Below are positions 8,892-17,743 of a DNA stretch of 64,000 bases, piece after piece. Source of the stretch: Planomicrobium sp. YIM 101495 (lineage in GTDB: Bacteria > Bacillota > Bacilli > Bacillales_A > Planococcaceae). Position 1 is the stretch's first letter, and each line of letters starts with the position of its first letter. The translations under genes were made by a program, and so were the position numbers. The DNA lies in assembly GCF_009707665.1 (NCBI RefSeq), contig NZ_WLZW01000001.1, positions 1,736,001 through 1,800,000 of the forward strand, read 5' to 3'. The notes beneath the pieces were generated by a model. It did not search any database and was not told the DNA's origin. It saw only the letters and a list, made by a program, of their open reading frames with translations.

Positions 8892-10178
8892 ATGATGATC
8901 AAAAAGTTCACGAAAGAAGAGAAAAGCTGGGCATTTTACGATTGGGGAAACTCTGCTTATTCGATTATCATCACGACCGCCGTCTTTCCACTGTTCTACA
9001 AAGCCGCAGCGACGGAAGCAGGCGTCAGCAACGCTGATTCCACCGCGTATCTCGGCTATACGATCGCCATCTTCACTTTTATCTTAGCGATGCTCGGCCC
9101 GATTCTCGGAACGCTTGCGGACTACCAAGGAATGAAGAAGAAGTTCTTCACGGTCTTTTTCCTGCTCGGGACAGTGTCTACTGCGATGCTCGCCTTTATC
9201 CCGGCCGATAATTGGCTGATGCTCCTCGTCTGTTATACATTCGCCGCACTTGGGGCGACAGGGGCCAACCTTTTTTACGATGCCTTTATCGTTGATGTAA
9301 CAACCGAAAAACGCATGAACCGCGTTTCTGCATTCGGCTACGGTCTCGGTTATATCGGTTCAACCATTCCGTTTATCCTTGCACTTGCCATTATTCTGCT
9401 TTCACAAAACGGCGTCTTGCCGATTACAGTCACGAATGCGAGCCGGATTGCATTCCTGATCACCGCGGTTTGGTGGATCGTGTTTACGATTCCATTGTTC
9501 CGTCACGTCCGGCAAAAACATTTCATCGAACGCGAAGCGAATCCGGTCGCACAAAGTTTCAAACGCCTTAGTAAGACCATTCGGGATATCAAGCAATACC
9601 GTAATCTTGTGCTTTTCCTTTTTGCTTATTTCTTCTACATCGATGGCGTCGGGACAATTATTTCGATGTCGACAGCATACGGCACGGACCTTGGCTTAAC
9701 AGCTACAAGCCTGCTGATCGTTCTGTTTGCCACACAAGTTGTTGCGGCACCGTTTGCACTGCTTTACGGGCGTCTGGCAGACCGTTTCACAGGGAAACGG
9801 ATGCTGTACGCCGGAATCATCGTCTATATCATCGTCTGCATCTACGCGATGTTCATGGAAACACTTGTCGACTTCTGGATTCTTGCGATGCTTGTCGCAT
9901 CCAGCCAAGGCGGCATCCAGGCACTGAGCCGATCATTCTTCGGGAAGCTCGTGCCGAAAGAGAATTCCAACGAATTTTTCGGGTTCTATAATATTTTCGG
10001 CAAATTCGCCGCGATTATGGGCCCCTTGCTCGTTGCAGTCACTTCCCAGTTGACTGGTAATTCCAGTTATGGTGTTGCAAGCCTTGTTGTCCTGTTCATT
10101 ATCGGTCTCGTTATCTTGACTCGGGTGCCCGAACCTACGGAACACAAAGCTGTGGATGAAGTGGTCGCGGAGTCTTAA
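8892..10178 (+). CDS. MFS transporter, UMF1/Atg22-like family
   Basis: Twelve-helix major facilitator of about 428 residues. The opening SWAFYDWGNSAYSIIITT is the hallmark of the UMF1 family (vacuole effluxer Atg22-like), and ALSRSFFGKLVPKENSNEFFGFY is a second family signature in the C-terminal half. Substrate unknown; fungal Atg22 exports amino acids from the vacuole, but bacterial members are uncharacterised. A GAAGAGGAG site precedes two adjacent ATGs (8892 and 8895), and either could be used. It is monocistronic, ending at a hairpin shared with the convergent stress gene. Confidence 0.85.
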   Translation: MMIKKFTKEEKSWAFYDWGNSAYSIIITTAVFPLFYKAAATEAGVSNADSTAYLGYTIAIFTFILAMLGPILGTLADYQGMKKKFFTVFFLLGTVSTAMLAFIPADNWLMLLVCYTFAALGATGANLFYDAFIVDVTTEKRMNRVSAFGYGLGYIGSTIPFILALAIILLSQNGVLPITVTNASRIAFLITAVWWIVFTIPLFRHVRQKHFIEREANPVAQSFKRLSKTIRDIKQYRNLVLFLFAYFFYIDGVGTIISMSTAYGTDLGLTATSLLIVLFATQVVAAPFALLYGRLADRFTGKRMLYAGIIVYIIVCIYAMFMETLVDFWILAMLVASSQGGIQALSRSFFGKLVPKENSNEFFGFYNIFGKFAAIMGPLLVAVTSQLTGNSSYGVASLVVLFIIGLVILTRVPEPTEHKAVDEVVAES

Positions 10179-10198
10179 GAAATTTATTCACTCCTTAA

Positions 10199-10248
10199 AA
10201 AAGGCTGTTCGCGAAGTCATAGTTTATGACCTTGCGAACAGCCTGTTT
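10199..10248. terminator. Hairpin terminator between convergent genes
   Basis: Arms at 10202-10212 and 10234-10244, with an inner stem carrying GTCATA/TATGAC around the loop. A-rich on the left and T-rich on the right. The inner-stem sequence recurs in the proA terminator near 48780. Confidence 0.8.
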
Positions 10249-10257
10249 GGTTTCCGA

Positions 10258-11109
10258 CTATTTATCTTTATCTTTGTCTGTAGAAGTGACCGTGACGTTT
10301 CCTTGATTGTCCATCTCGGCTTTCACTTCGCCCATTTCGACAACTTCCGGCTTGCCCGCTCCTTCTTCTTTCTTCGCTTTTTTGATTTCTTTTTCGACTT
10401 TCTTCTCCGCTTTTTCATGCGCTTTTTGCGCTTTTTCTTCTTCTTTCACTTCGTTTTCAACGGCTTTCTGCTGCTTCTTTAGTTCTTTTTCCTCTTTTTT
10501 CTCTTCGCGCTTCGCTTTCATCTTGTCGACCGGCGCTTTTGCCTTCGTCTTCAATTCAGCCGATTTCTCTTTCGCTGTATCGGCTTTGTCTTTCACTTGG
10601 TCCAAGGCTCCGCTTGCCTTTTCTTTCACTTGGCCCACTGCATCACTTGCCTTTTCCTTCAAGCCGCCGCCTTCGCTACCATCTTCACCACCGGATTTCA
10701 TGTCAGCTGCTTTCTCTTTGACGACTTGCTGTACTTCTTTGCCGCTTTTCGGCGTCAATAATAAACTGGCGGCTGCTCCAACGACCGCTCCTGTTGCAGC
10801 GCCGGCGATAAAGGCACCACCTGTCATGCCGGATTTTTTCTTTTCCATCTGAGGAGCGGGGGCGGATATTTTATTGGCGCGGACAAGACGCTCTTCCACT
10901 TCTTCGACAATCTCGAACAATGTCCGTCCAGTCGCTTCAACAAGTGACACATTCATATGGAAGTCCGCAAGATCCGCCTGATTCCGGACGACGATGCAAT
11001 CATAGTCCACTGCATCGTATTTGTCATCGAGCATTTCAGCTTGATACCCTTTTTTCTCCAATGCTTTTTGAACTGATGTAAACGGATGTTCCACTGCAAT
11101 CTTCACCAT
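10258..11109 (-). CDS. YkuS (UPF0180) - YtxH fusion stress protein with charged helical tail
   Basis: A 283-residue protein with three parts. Residues 1-80 resemble the small YkuS/UPF0180 proteins (VDYDCIVVRNQADL). Residues about 92-130 have the glycine/alanine-rich membrane-associating core and KSGKE motif of YtxH-like general stress proteins. The rest is a long Lys/Glu/Ala-rich helical tail with LEA-like KEKAS repeats. AAGGAG lies 9 bases before ATG 11109. A good sigma-B promoter lies upstream, consistent with ytxH being sigma-B dependent in B. subtilis. In B. subtilis these domains are separate proteins; the fusion is unusual. Role inferred: envelope or desiccation stress protection. Confidence 0.8.
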   Translation of the reverse strand: MVKIAVEHPFTSVQKALEKKGYQAEMLDDKYDAVDYDCIVVRNQADLADFHMNVSLVEATGRTLFEIVEEVEERLVRANKISAPAPQMEKKKSGMTGGAFIAGAATGAVVGAAASLLLTPKSGKEVQQVVKEKAADMKSGGEDGSEGGGLKEKASDAVGQVKEKASGALDQVKDKADTAKEKSAELKTKAKAPVDKMKAKREEKKEEKELKKQQKAVENEVKEEEKAQKAHEKAEKKVEKEIKKAKKEEGAGKPEVVEMGEVKAEMDNQGNVTVTSTDKDKDK

Positions 11110-11160
11110 TTCAACACGCTCCTTTTCTTAAAAGCTACTTAATTCTCATGTTTTTTTGTT

Positions 11161-11186
11161 TTTCCCTATTTCAGAATCAGCTAAAC
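11161..11186 (-). promoter_or_regulatory. Candidate sigma-B promoter of the YkuS-YtxH gene
   Basis: On the minus strand: GTTTAG (11186-11181), 14-base spacer, GGGAAA (11166-11161). Five of six -35 bases match the sigma-B consensus. Confidence 0.7.
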
Positions 11187-11234
11187 AAAGAAATTGCAGA
11201 TTTCAAGTATGCGTCGCGCACGGTGAAACAGCTG

Positions 11235-12362
11235 TCAGGAAACCGGCGCTTCCGAATACTCCAGCGCCCGGATGCGTTCGCCGCTTTTATTGTCAAAAAA
11301 GTGGACGCGCGACATGTCAAAGGCAAGCCTTGCCCGCTCTCCTGTCCGCACCGATGCCTCAGGATCAACGCGGGCGATAAATTCATGATCCCCGTATACA
11401 GCATGGAGTATGGTTTCTGCCCCGGTCAATTCCGAGACAGTGATGACCGCATCGAATTCGCTTGTCGGAATGTCGGATAAATCTTCTGTCGATACATGGA
11501 TATGCTCCGGACGGATGCCAAGCGTGATTCGCTCGCTGCTGTAGCCGGCTTCGTCCATGAGCTGCTGCTGCTTCGGATCAAGTGCGATGCGCTTGTCCCC
11601 GATGACGAACATCCCGTTCTCGATCGCTCCATCAAAAAAGTTCATGGCAGGAGCACCGATAAAGCCACCGACAAAACGGTTTGCCGGCAAGTCATACACT
11701 TCTTTCGGCGAACCGACCTGCTGGATCAGGCCGTCTTTCATGACAACGATCCGGCTTGCCATCGTCATCGCTTCAGTCTGGTCATGAGTAACATAAATGG
11801 TCGTCGTTTTCAGCCGGCTGTGGAGCTTGGCAATTTCCGCACGCATCTGAACGCGGAGTTTCGCATCCAAATTAGAAAGCGGCTCATCCATAAGGAACAC
11901 TTTTGCATCCCGGACGATTGCACGTCCAAGTGCCACACGCTGTCTCTGCCCGCCCGACAGCGCTTTTGGCTTCCGGTCCAAATACTCTTCCAATCCGAGG
12001 ATTGCTGCTGCTTCTTCCACCCGTTTCCGGATTTCCGCTTTCTTGAATTTACGCAGTTTCAAGCCGAATGCCATATTTTCATAAACTGTCATATGCGGAT
12101 AAAGCGCATAGTTTTGGAAAACCATCGCAATATCGCGTTCTTTCGGCTGTACTTCATTCATCCGTTTGCCGTCGATGAAGAATTCACCTTCCGTAATTTC
12201 TTCCAGTCCCGCGATCATGCGGAGTGTCGTCGATTTCCCGCAGCCGGAAGGCCCGACAAAAACGATGAATTCCTCATCCTTGATATGTAGATTGAAATCA
12301 GCTACCGCGATTGCGCCATTATCATATGTTTTCCCGAGATTTCGAATGTCGATTTCAGCCAT
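11235..12362 (-). CDS. msmX: Sugar ABC transporter ATP-binding protein, MsmX/UgpC type
   Basis: ATPase subunit that energises carbohydrate importers, 375 residues. It has Walker A GPSGCGKST (residues 37-45), signature LSGGQRQRVALGRA, Walker B VFLMDEPLSNLDAKL, and a C-terminal OB-fold regulatory region with GIRPEH. Upstream in-frame codons exist, but GAGGAGGAG immediately before ATG 12362 fixes the start. No permease or binding-protein genes are adjacent. That fits MsmX of B. subtilis, an orphan ATPase shared by several sugar importers, so the name is likely though not proven. Confidence 0.85.
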   Translation of the reverse strand: MAEIDIRNLGKTYDNGAIAVADFNLHIKDEEFIVFVGPSGCGKSTTLRMIAGLEEITEGEFFIDGKRMNEVQPKERDIAMVFQNYALYPHMTVYENMAFGLKLRKFKKAEIRKRVEEAAAILGLEEYLDRKPKALSGGQRQRVALGRAIVRDAKVFLMDEPLSNLDAKLRVQMRAEIAKLHSRLKTTTIYVTHDQTEAMTMASRIVVMKDGLIQQVGSPKEVYDLPANRFVGGFIGAPAMNFFDGAIENGMFVIGDKRIALDPKQQQLMDEAGYSSERITLGIRPEHIHVSTEDLSDIPTSEFDAVITVSELTGAETILHAVYGDHEFIARVDPEASVRTGERARLAFDMSRVHFFDNKSGERIRALEYSEAPVS

Positions 12363-12446
12363 CAGCTCTCCTCCTCCGTTTCTTTCATTATAATTCGTTT
12401 TCTGTTTATTACAAATATACATAGGGGGGGAAATTCCACTCTTCAC

Positions 12447-12493
12447 AAAAAAAGCAGCGGAAGAAATCAAATGATTTCTTCCGCTGCTTTTTA
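12447..12493 (-). terminator. rlmN terminator
   Basis: 16-base perfect arms at 12454-12469 and 12472-12487, followed on the minus strand by a T7 run. Confidence 0.9.
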
Positions 12494-12496
12494 TCA

Positions 12497-13570
12497 TTAA
12501 GCTTTTACAGTTTTCTTCTCTTTTTTGATCTGCTTGCTCCGCAATTGACCACAAGCTGCGTCGATGTCCGCACCTTGCTCGCGGCGTACGCCACAGTTGA
12601 TGCCTTGCTTTTTCAATGTATCGAAGAACGCCGTAATCGCTTCAGGCTTACTTTGTTTGTACTGGTCATGCTCATCCACCGAGTTGTATGGAATCAAGTT
12701 CACGTAAGACAGGTGACGCTTGTCTTTTAGAAGTCGCGCCAATTCCAGTGCCTCTTCCACATGATCGTTTACATCATCAAGCAAGATGTATTCGAACGTG
12801 ATGCGGCGGTTGGATTTCTCGAGGTAGTAATCGATGGCAGCCATCAATTTCTCGATCGGGTAAGCTTTGTTGATCTTCATGATGCGTGAACGCAATTCGT
12901 TGTTCGGCGCATGGATGGAGATTGCCAAGTTCACTTGCAAGCCTTCATCCGCATAGTCGTAAATTTTTGGCACGATACCACTTGTTGAAACAGTGATGTG
13001 ACGTGCGCCGATTGCCAAGCCTTTTGGCGAGTTGACGACGTGCAGGAAGTTCATCAGATGCGTATAGTTATCGAACGGTTCGCCGATTCCCATGACGACG
13101 ATGTGGCTGACGCGCTCGCCTTCTTCATACGTATCGAAGTGCTCTTGGACCGTCATGATCTGCTCGACGATTTCGCCGGCAGTCAAGTCACGGCTTTTGC
13201 GGAGAAGACCCGATGCACAGAAACTGCAGCCGATGTTACAGCCGACTTGTGTCGTAACACAAACAGAGTTCCCGTATTTGAAGCGCATCAAGACCGTTTC
13301 GATCAAGTTGCCATCCTGCAATTGAAAAAGGAATTTGATTGTGCCGTCAGAAGACTGCTGTTTCACCGTTTCTTTCAACGTACGGATGATAAAGTTCTCT
13401 TCGAGCAATACGATACATTCCTTCGAAAGGTTGTTCATGTCCGCGAAATCTTTGACGCGTTTTATATATAACCAATCCCATACTTGTTCAGCACGGTATT
13501 TTTTTTGTCCTTGTTCTAAAAACCATTCTTTCAATTGATCAAGCGTCAATCCATAGATGGAATTTTTCAT
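12497..13570 (-). CDS. rlmN: 23S rRNA (adenine-2503-C2)-methyltransferase RlmN
   Basis: Radical-SAM enzyme that methylates C2 of A2503 in 23S rRNA, and A37 of some tRNAs in E. coli. The 357-residue protein has the cluster motif CxxxCxxC at Cys111, Cys115 and Cys118. A C-terminal segment, [20 protein letters not shown], carries the two conserved cysteines, one of which is the methylated catalytic residue. The N-terminal helical domain matches the family. A Lys-rich tail follows the last cysteine. Monocistronic with its own terminator. Confidence 0.96.
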   Translation of the reverse strand: MKNSIYGLTLDQLKEWFLEQGQKKYRAEQVWDWLYIKRVKDFADMNNLSKECIVLLEENFIIRTLKETVKQQSSDGTIKFLFQLQDGNLIETVLMRFKYGNSVCVTTQVGCNIGCSFCASGLLRKSRDLTAGEIVEQIMTVQEHFDTYEEGERVSHIVVMGIGEPFDNYTHLMNFLHVVNSPKGLAIGARHITVSTSGIVPKIYDYADEGLQVNLAISIHAPNNELRSRIMKINKAYPIEKLMAAIDYYLEKSNRRITFEYILLDDVNDHVEEALELARLLKDKRHLSYVNLIPYNSVDEHDQYKQSKPEAITAFFDTLKKQGINCGVRREQGADIDAACGQLRSKQIKKEKKTVKA

Positions 13571-13715
13571 TTTATCATACCCTCATTTCGAATTTCACAA
13601 TTGCTAATTATAATACTAAAAATCTATCTTGACAACAACTATTTCACTTTACGCAGAAAAATCTGTCAATCCAGGGCACCGGGACGGCACTTTCCGCTCA
13701 CCTTCAACGCGTGAA

Positions 13716-13763
13716 AAAAAGAAGCGGCAAAGAAAATCATCCGATTTCCTTCGCCGCTTCTGT
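13716..13763 (-). terminator. Terminator of the CoA-transferase gene
   Basis: Arms 13720-13728 and 13753-13761 extended by a nearly paired inner stem, then a T-rich tract on the minus strand. Confidence 0.8.
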
Positions 13764-13774
13764 TGCCGTTCTTT

Positions 13775-15289
13775 TTACACAAGCTGTTCGCTCTTCTCAA
13801 GCATTGAACCGGTCTCAGCCAGTCTTGTATGCCATGCGAAGGCTTTCTCAAGCACGTGTGGTGTTTGGCCTCCACGTGTCTTCGCTTCTTCGTAATAAGC
13901 GCGTAGCTGTGGACGGTATTCCGGGTGTACACAGTTGTCGATGATTTTCTCGACGCGCTCACGTGGCGCAAGACCACGCAGATCGGCATAGCCTTGTTCC
14001 GTCACGACAACGTCGACGTCATGCTCTGTGTGGTCCACGTGTGAAACGAATGGCACGACACTCGAGATGTTGCCGCCTTTCGCCACGGACTTCGTTACGA
14101 AAATCGCAAGGCGTGCGTTCCGGGCGAAGTCGCCTGAGCCGCCGATGCCGTTCATCATTTTACTGCCAGAGACGTGCGTCGAGTTGACGTTTCCGTACAT
14201 ATCGAATTCCAGCGCAGTGTTGATCGAAATCAATCCCATGCGGCGGACAAGTTCCGGGTGGTTCGAGATTTCTTGCGGGCGCATGATGATCTTGTCACGG
14301 TATTTTTCGAAGTTGCCGAAGACCGTTTTCATTTTTTCATCCGATAGAGTGATTGAACAGCACGAGGCGAAATCGACCTTTCCAGCGTCCATCAGATCGA
14401 ATACTGCATCCTGCAATACTTCCGAGTACACTTCCAGGTTCTTGAATTCCGATTTGACCATGCCATGAAGCACAGCGTTCGCGACAGAACCGATGCCGGA
14501 CTGCAGCGGCGCCAATGTTTCATCCAATCTGCCGGCACGGATCTCCGAGCGGAAGAATTCCAGGAGATGGTTCGCCATGATTTCTGTTTCTTCATCTGGC
14601 TGAACGATTGTCGATGCCGAATCTGCTTGATGTGTGAAGACAATGCCACGGACTTTATCGAGGTCCACCGGAATACCAGGTGTGCCGATGCGATCGTCAA
14701 CTTTCGTCAACGGAATCGGACCGCGCTCCCCTTGGATGCCTGTGTCATAAATGTCATGGATGCCTTCGAACAGTTCCGGCTGGGAGGTGTTGATTTCCAC
14801 GATGATGTTACGTGCATGCTTCGCGAATACAGATGAGTTACCGACCGATGTCGTCGGGATAATCATGCCGTCTTCAGTGATCGCTAATGCCTCAATGATT
14901 GCGAAATCGATCGGCTCGATGACGTTCGTACGGATCCATTCGGCCGTATGCGATAAATGGTGATCGACGAATAGCATTTCGCCTTCGTTGATTTTCTTGC
15001 GCATCAACGGCTCTGCCTGGAACGGCAAGCGCTTGCCGACAATACCTGCCTCTGCGAATAATTTATCGATATCCGAGCCGAGAGAAGCTCCTGTGAAGAC
15101 GTTCACTTTGAATGTTTCCGTTTTTGCACGTTCGACCAAAGCGAAAGGAACCGCTTTCACATCTCCTGCACGTGTAAAGCCGCTCAAGCCTAGTGTCATT
15201 CCGTCGCCGATCCATGAAGCCGCCTGCTCCGGCGTCACGACTCGGTCATGCAATTCAGTGGTTCTGATGCGTTTTAATTGTGTTTCCAT
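13775..15289 (-). CDS. Acetyl-CoA hydrolase/transferase, succinate CoA-transferase type
   Basis: A 504-residue cytoplasmic enzyme of the Cat1/YgfH/AarC family that moves CoA between acetyl-CoA (or propionyl-CoA) and succinate. Family features include GLSGFTRAGDVKAVP near the start, LQSGIGSVANAVL, the conserved glutamate in YSEVLQD, and the C-terminal VTEQGYADLRGLAPRERV. I start at ATG 15289, which begins the homologous region; a TTG 63 bases upstream would add an unconserved tail. A LytTR regulator lies directly upstream on the same strand, and cre-like sites lie just before the start, suggesting control by overflow-metabolism signals. Confidence 0.9.
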   Translation of the reverse strand: METQLKRIRTTELHDRVVTPEQAASWIGDGMTLGLSGFTRAGDVKAVPFALVERAKTETFKVNVFTGASLGSDIDKLFAEAGIVGKRLPFQAEPLMRKKINEGEMLFVDHHLSHTAEWIRTNVIEPIDFAIIEALAITEDGMIIPTTSVGNSSVFAKHARNIIVEINTSQPELFEGIHDIYDTGIQGERGPIPLTKVDDRIGTPGIPVDLDKVRGIVFTHQADSASTIVQPDEETEIMANHLLEFFRSEIRAGRLDETLAPLQSGIGSVANAVLHGMVKSEFKNLEVYSEVLQDAVFDLMDAGKVDFASCCSITLSDEKMKTVFGNFEKYRDKIIMRPQEISNHPELVRRMGLISINTALEFDMYGNVNSTHVSGSKMMNGIGGSGDFARNARLAIFVTKSVAKGGNISSVVPFVSHVDHTEHDVDVVVTEQGYADLRGLAPRERVEKIIDNCVHPEYRPQLRAYYEEAKTRGGQTPHVLEKAFAWHTRLAETGSMLEKSEQLV

Positions 15290-15337
15290 TGATTCCACGC
15301 TCTCTTTCTCTTTATATTGGAAGGTTCTATTTTTCAA

Positions 15338-15361
15338 ATAAAGCGTTTTCAATCGCTTTCA
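15338..15361 (-). promoter_or_regulatory. Candidate overlapping cre (CcpA) sites before the CoA-transferase
   Basis: The minus strand reads TGAAAACGCTTTAT at 15351-15338, matching 12 of 14 positions of a common cre consensus. TGAAAGCGATTGAA overlaps it at 15361-15348 with a weaker right half. Such placement just upstream of the start would suit carbon catabolite control, but this is a motif match only. Confidence 0.4.
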
Positions 15362-15485
15362 ATATGAAGAAAACAATTTCCATATAGCGGATGCTATTAA
15401 TTTGATAATTATTAGATAATTTTAACTTGCTATCGCTTGAAAGAGAGAATCCATGCCTGAATAAGTGAATTGTTGAGTGAAACAC

Positions 15486-15508
15486 AAAAAAACGCTACCT
15501 AAAGCAGC
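15486..15508 (-). terminator. Short terminator after the LytTR gene
   Basis: Five-base stem (15504-15508 with 15494-15498, one G-T pair), followed on the minus strand by GTTTTTTT. Weak stem but a good T-run; read-through into the CoA-transferase is possible. Confidence 0.5.
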
Positions 15509-15512
15509 AGTT

Positions 15513-16157
15513 TCAAAATGACAGCAATTTACGGAAGTAGCTTGAATACGATTGGCTGACCGGAATTCGTGCCCCGTTATCCATTGCAAGGACGAATGTG
15601 GAATGCGTATCCGGGAATATTTCCGTTATGTGATGGACATTGACGATAAAGGAGCGATGGCAGCGGATGAATTGGTCGCGTGGCAGGGAATATTCGAATT
15701 CCTGCAGTGGGTTTTTGTTGGTACCTGAAAAACCATCTCCATATACATGCGTCTTGCGGTCTTTCACTTCCAGATATTTCACTTCCGAGAACGGAATCGG
15801 CTTCCAGCCATCCGGACTCTTCACGGTCACCACTGATTTCCCTTCCGTATAAGTCGGATAAATCGCCATGACGCACCCTTCCAACTCGCCGTCATTCTCG
15901 AATGGAACGGCCATTCCGTGATACGGTACACCGAAGACGTCACGGTTGATGAACTCGGAAGCCTTCTGGTTCGTCTGCAGCGCTTTATGTGCAATGGTTC
16001 CTGGCTTGACTGGATCTCCCGGTTTAATTTTCAAATCCACCCGTTTACTCGGCCGATAATACAGATAATGTTCGCGGTCGGAAACAGCGATGGAAATTTC
16101 GTCTGAAAACAATTCCCCGACTACATCCAGCAGTGAGCCGAGCGTAAATTTTTCCAT
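15513..16157 (-). CDS. LytTR-domain transcriptional regulator with N-terminal sensor domain
   Basis: 214 residues in two parts. Residues 1-105 form a PAS/GAF-like sensory domain with the segment GVPYHGMAVPFENDGELEGCVMA. Residues 115-214 form a LytTR DNA-binding domain with EVKYLEVKDRKTHVY and the helix motif FIRCHRSFIVNVHHITEI. There is no receiver domain, so the signal is probably a ligand or redox cue rather than phosphorylation. A start-proximal AGGAGG is present. It is co-oriented and 220 bases upstream of the CoA-transferase gene, the obvious target by context. Confidence 0.82.
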   Translation of the reverse strand: MEKFTLGSLLDVVGELFSDEISIAVSDREHYLYYRPSKRVDLKIKPGDPVKPGTIAHKALQTNQKASEFINRDVFGVPYHGMAVPFENDGELEGCVMAIYPTYTEGKSVVTVKSPDGWKPIPFSEVKYLEVKDRKTHVYGDGFSGTNKNPLQEFEYSLPRDQFIRCHRSFIVNVHHITEIFPDTHSTFVLAMDNGARIPVSQSYSSYFRKLLSF

Positions 16158-16294
16158 GGATGGACCTCCTGTAATTAATCTCTTCTTCCATTATAACGCA
16201 CCTTTCCCTTAAGCCCGATTCAACCTGTGACAAGTTTATGGAAGCGCCGAAATGGACGGTTGTCCAAAGGGGAATCCAAAACGAGTCTATTCGA

Positions 16295-16324
16295 TTGACA
16301 GCAGAAAAGCAGCTCGCATAAGAT
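16295..16324 (+). promoter_or_regulatory. Candidate sigma-A promoter of the MFS efflux gene
   Basis: TTGACA (16295-16300), 18-base spacer, TAAGAT (16319-16324). The start codon follows about 50 bases later. Confidence 0.55.
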
Positions 16325-16376
16325 AATGAAGCTAAATGTTTTTCAGGAACGAACTTGAAGAAAGAAGGTATCTTCC

Positions 16377-17576
16377 ATGACAGCCGATCAACGTAAGAAA
16401 ATTATCATATTAATGATCAATATGTTCATTGCCATCGCCAGTTTCGGAATCGTCATCCCAATCCTTCCTTCCTACCTCGAATCGATCAACCAAGGAGGAA
16501 AAGCAGCTGGTATGATGATCGCAATTTTTGCTGCTGCACAGTTCCTCTTCTCACCGATTTCGGGGAAATGGACGGATCAATATGGACGTCGGATCATGAT
16601 CATTTACGGCCTACTCGGCTTGACGATTTCCATGTTCGTCTTCTATGCGACCGACTCCTTGCCGATCCTATACTTATCACGGATCATCGGAGGTATAGGC
16701 GCCGCAATGCTCGTGCCGGCCATCTTCGCCTACATCGCAGACATCACGACACTTGAGCAGCGAGCGAAAGGAACAAGTCTTGTTTCCGCGGCCATGTCAC
16801 TCGGCATCGTCGTCGGGCCTGGCATCGGTGGATTCCTCGCTGACTATGGCTTGAAGCTACCGTTTCTCGTCTCTGCCCTTGTTTCGCTTGCGGCCGTCCT
16901 GTTCTCTGCAGCCTTACTGAAGGAAAACGACGCGGCGATTCAACTGCGCGCTGCAAATGTGAAGCAGGAAAAAGAAGAATCGATGGCCAAAAAGATTGTC
17001 CGTTCAACGAAAATGCCTTACTTCATTCCGCTCATCTTGACGCTTGTCATGAGCTTAGGATTGCTCGCCTATGAATCTATCGTCGGTCTGTACCTCGACA
17101 ACCAATTCGACTCGACGGCAAGAGACATCGCCTTCATGATCACAGCGACTGGGGTCGTCAGTGTCATCGTGCAGCTGTTCGTCGTCGACCGATTAGTGAC
17201 ACGCTTTGGTGAAGTCCCAGTGTTGATCTCCTTCCTAGGGGTCACTGCTATAGGTTTCCTTCTGTCTTTATTCGCAGGAAGCTATGCCATGTTCTTCATG
17301 GTGTCGCTCATTATCTTTATGGCGACTTCTATTTTGCGTCCGGTGCTCAATACGCTCATTTCCAAAATGGCTGAAGGCGAAGTCGGATTCGCTATGGGAA
17401 TGAATAATGCCTACATGAGCATCGGGAATATCATAGGACCGCTTGTAGCCGGTGCGTTATACGATATCAACATCCTTTCTCCGTTCGTACTCGGGTTCGT
17501 CATGTTGCTAGTGACGATGGTGATCGCCATCAATTGGCACCAACGCCAATCGACGAATAAAACAATTGCCCTTTAA
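16377..17576 (+). CDS. MFS drug-efflux transporter (DHA1, Bmr/NorA/TetA-like)
   Basis: 399-residue, 12-helix proton-driven exporter. Motif A is seen in SGKWTDQYGRR after helix 2, and motif C, typical of DHA1 antiporters, in SLGIVVGPGIGGFLAD in helix 5. The ASFGIVIPILPSYL first helix is close to Bmr/Blt/NorA. Substrate range cannot be told from sequence. An AGAAAGAAGG site precedes ATG 16377. It is followed by its own terminator and then by the B12-MerR gene in the same direction. Confidence 0.87.
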   Translation: MTADQRKKIIILMINMFIAIASFGIVIPILPSYLESINQGGKAAGMMIAIFAAAQFLFSPISGKWTDQYGRRIMIIYGLLGLTISMFVFYATDSLPILYLSRIIGGIGAAMLVPAIFAYIADITTLEQRAKGTSLVSAAMSLGIVVGPGIGGFLADYGLKLPFLVSALVSLAAVLFSAALLKENDAAIQLRAANVKQEKEESMAKKIVRSTKMPYFIPLILTLVMSLGLLAYESIVGLYLDNQFDSTARDIAFMITATGVVSVIVQLFVVDRLVTRFGEVPVLISFLGVTAIGFLLSLFAGSYAMFFMVSLIIFMATSILRPVLNTLISKMAEGEVGFAMGMNNAYMSIGNIIGPLVAGALYDINILSPFVLGFVMLLVTMVIAINWHQRQSTNKTIAL

Positions 17577-17594
17577 TTTCTTTTAGAATAGCTG

Positions 17595-17622
17595 AAAAAA
17601 CGGCCTCTTCCGGCCGTTTTTT
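17595..17622 (+). terminator. Terminator after the MFS gene
   Basis: A6CGGCC, six-base loop, GGCCGT6. Classical intrinsic terminator, nearly symmetric. Confidence 0.9.
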
Positions 17623-17678
17623 CATTGTATTCGCTCTTATCGAAAAAAATTTCCCCCTCTTTCACTCAAGCATGTTGC

Positions 17679-17717
17679 TTTACGGGACCATCCATAAAGT
17701 TGTATAATAGTTATACA
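17679..17717 (+). promoter_or_regulatory. Promoter with overlapping palindromic operator before the B12-MerR gene
   Basis: TTTACG (17679-17684), 18-base spacer, perfect -10 TATAAT (17703-17708). The -10 lies inside an inverted repeat with arms TGTATAA (17701-17707) and TTATACA (17711-17717). A repressor bound here would block the promoter; autoregulation by the downstream MerR protein is the simplest reading. Confidence 0.6.
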
Positions 17718-17743
17718 TAATAAGCAGAAAAGTAGGTCATCCA

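Noticed and set aside
10307-10852. 181-codon Ser/Phe/Ala-rich plus-strand frame
   Set aside because: Antisense of the Lys/Glu-rich tail of the YkuS-YtxH gene; composition is a mirror effect.
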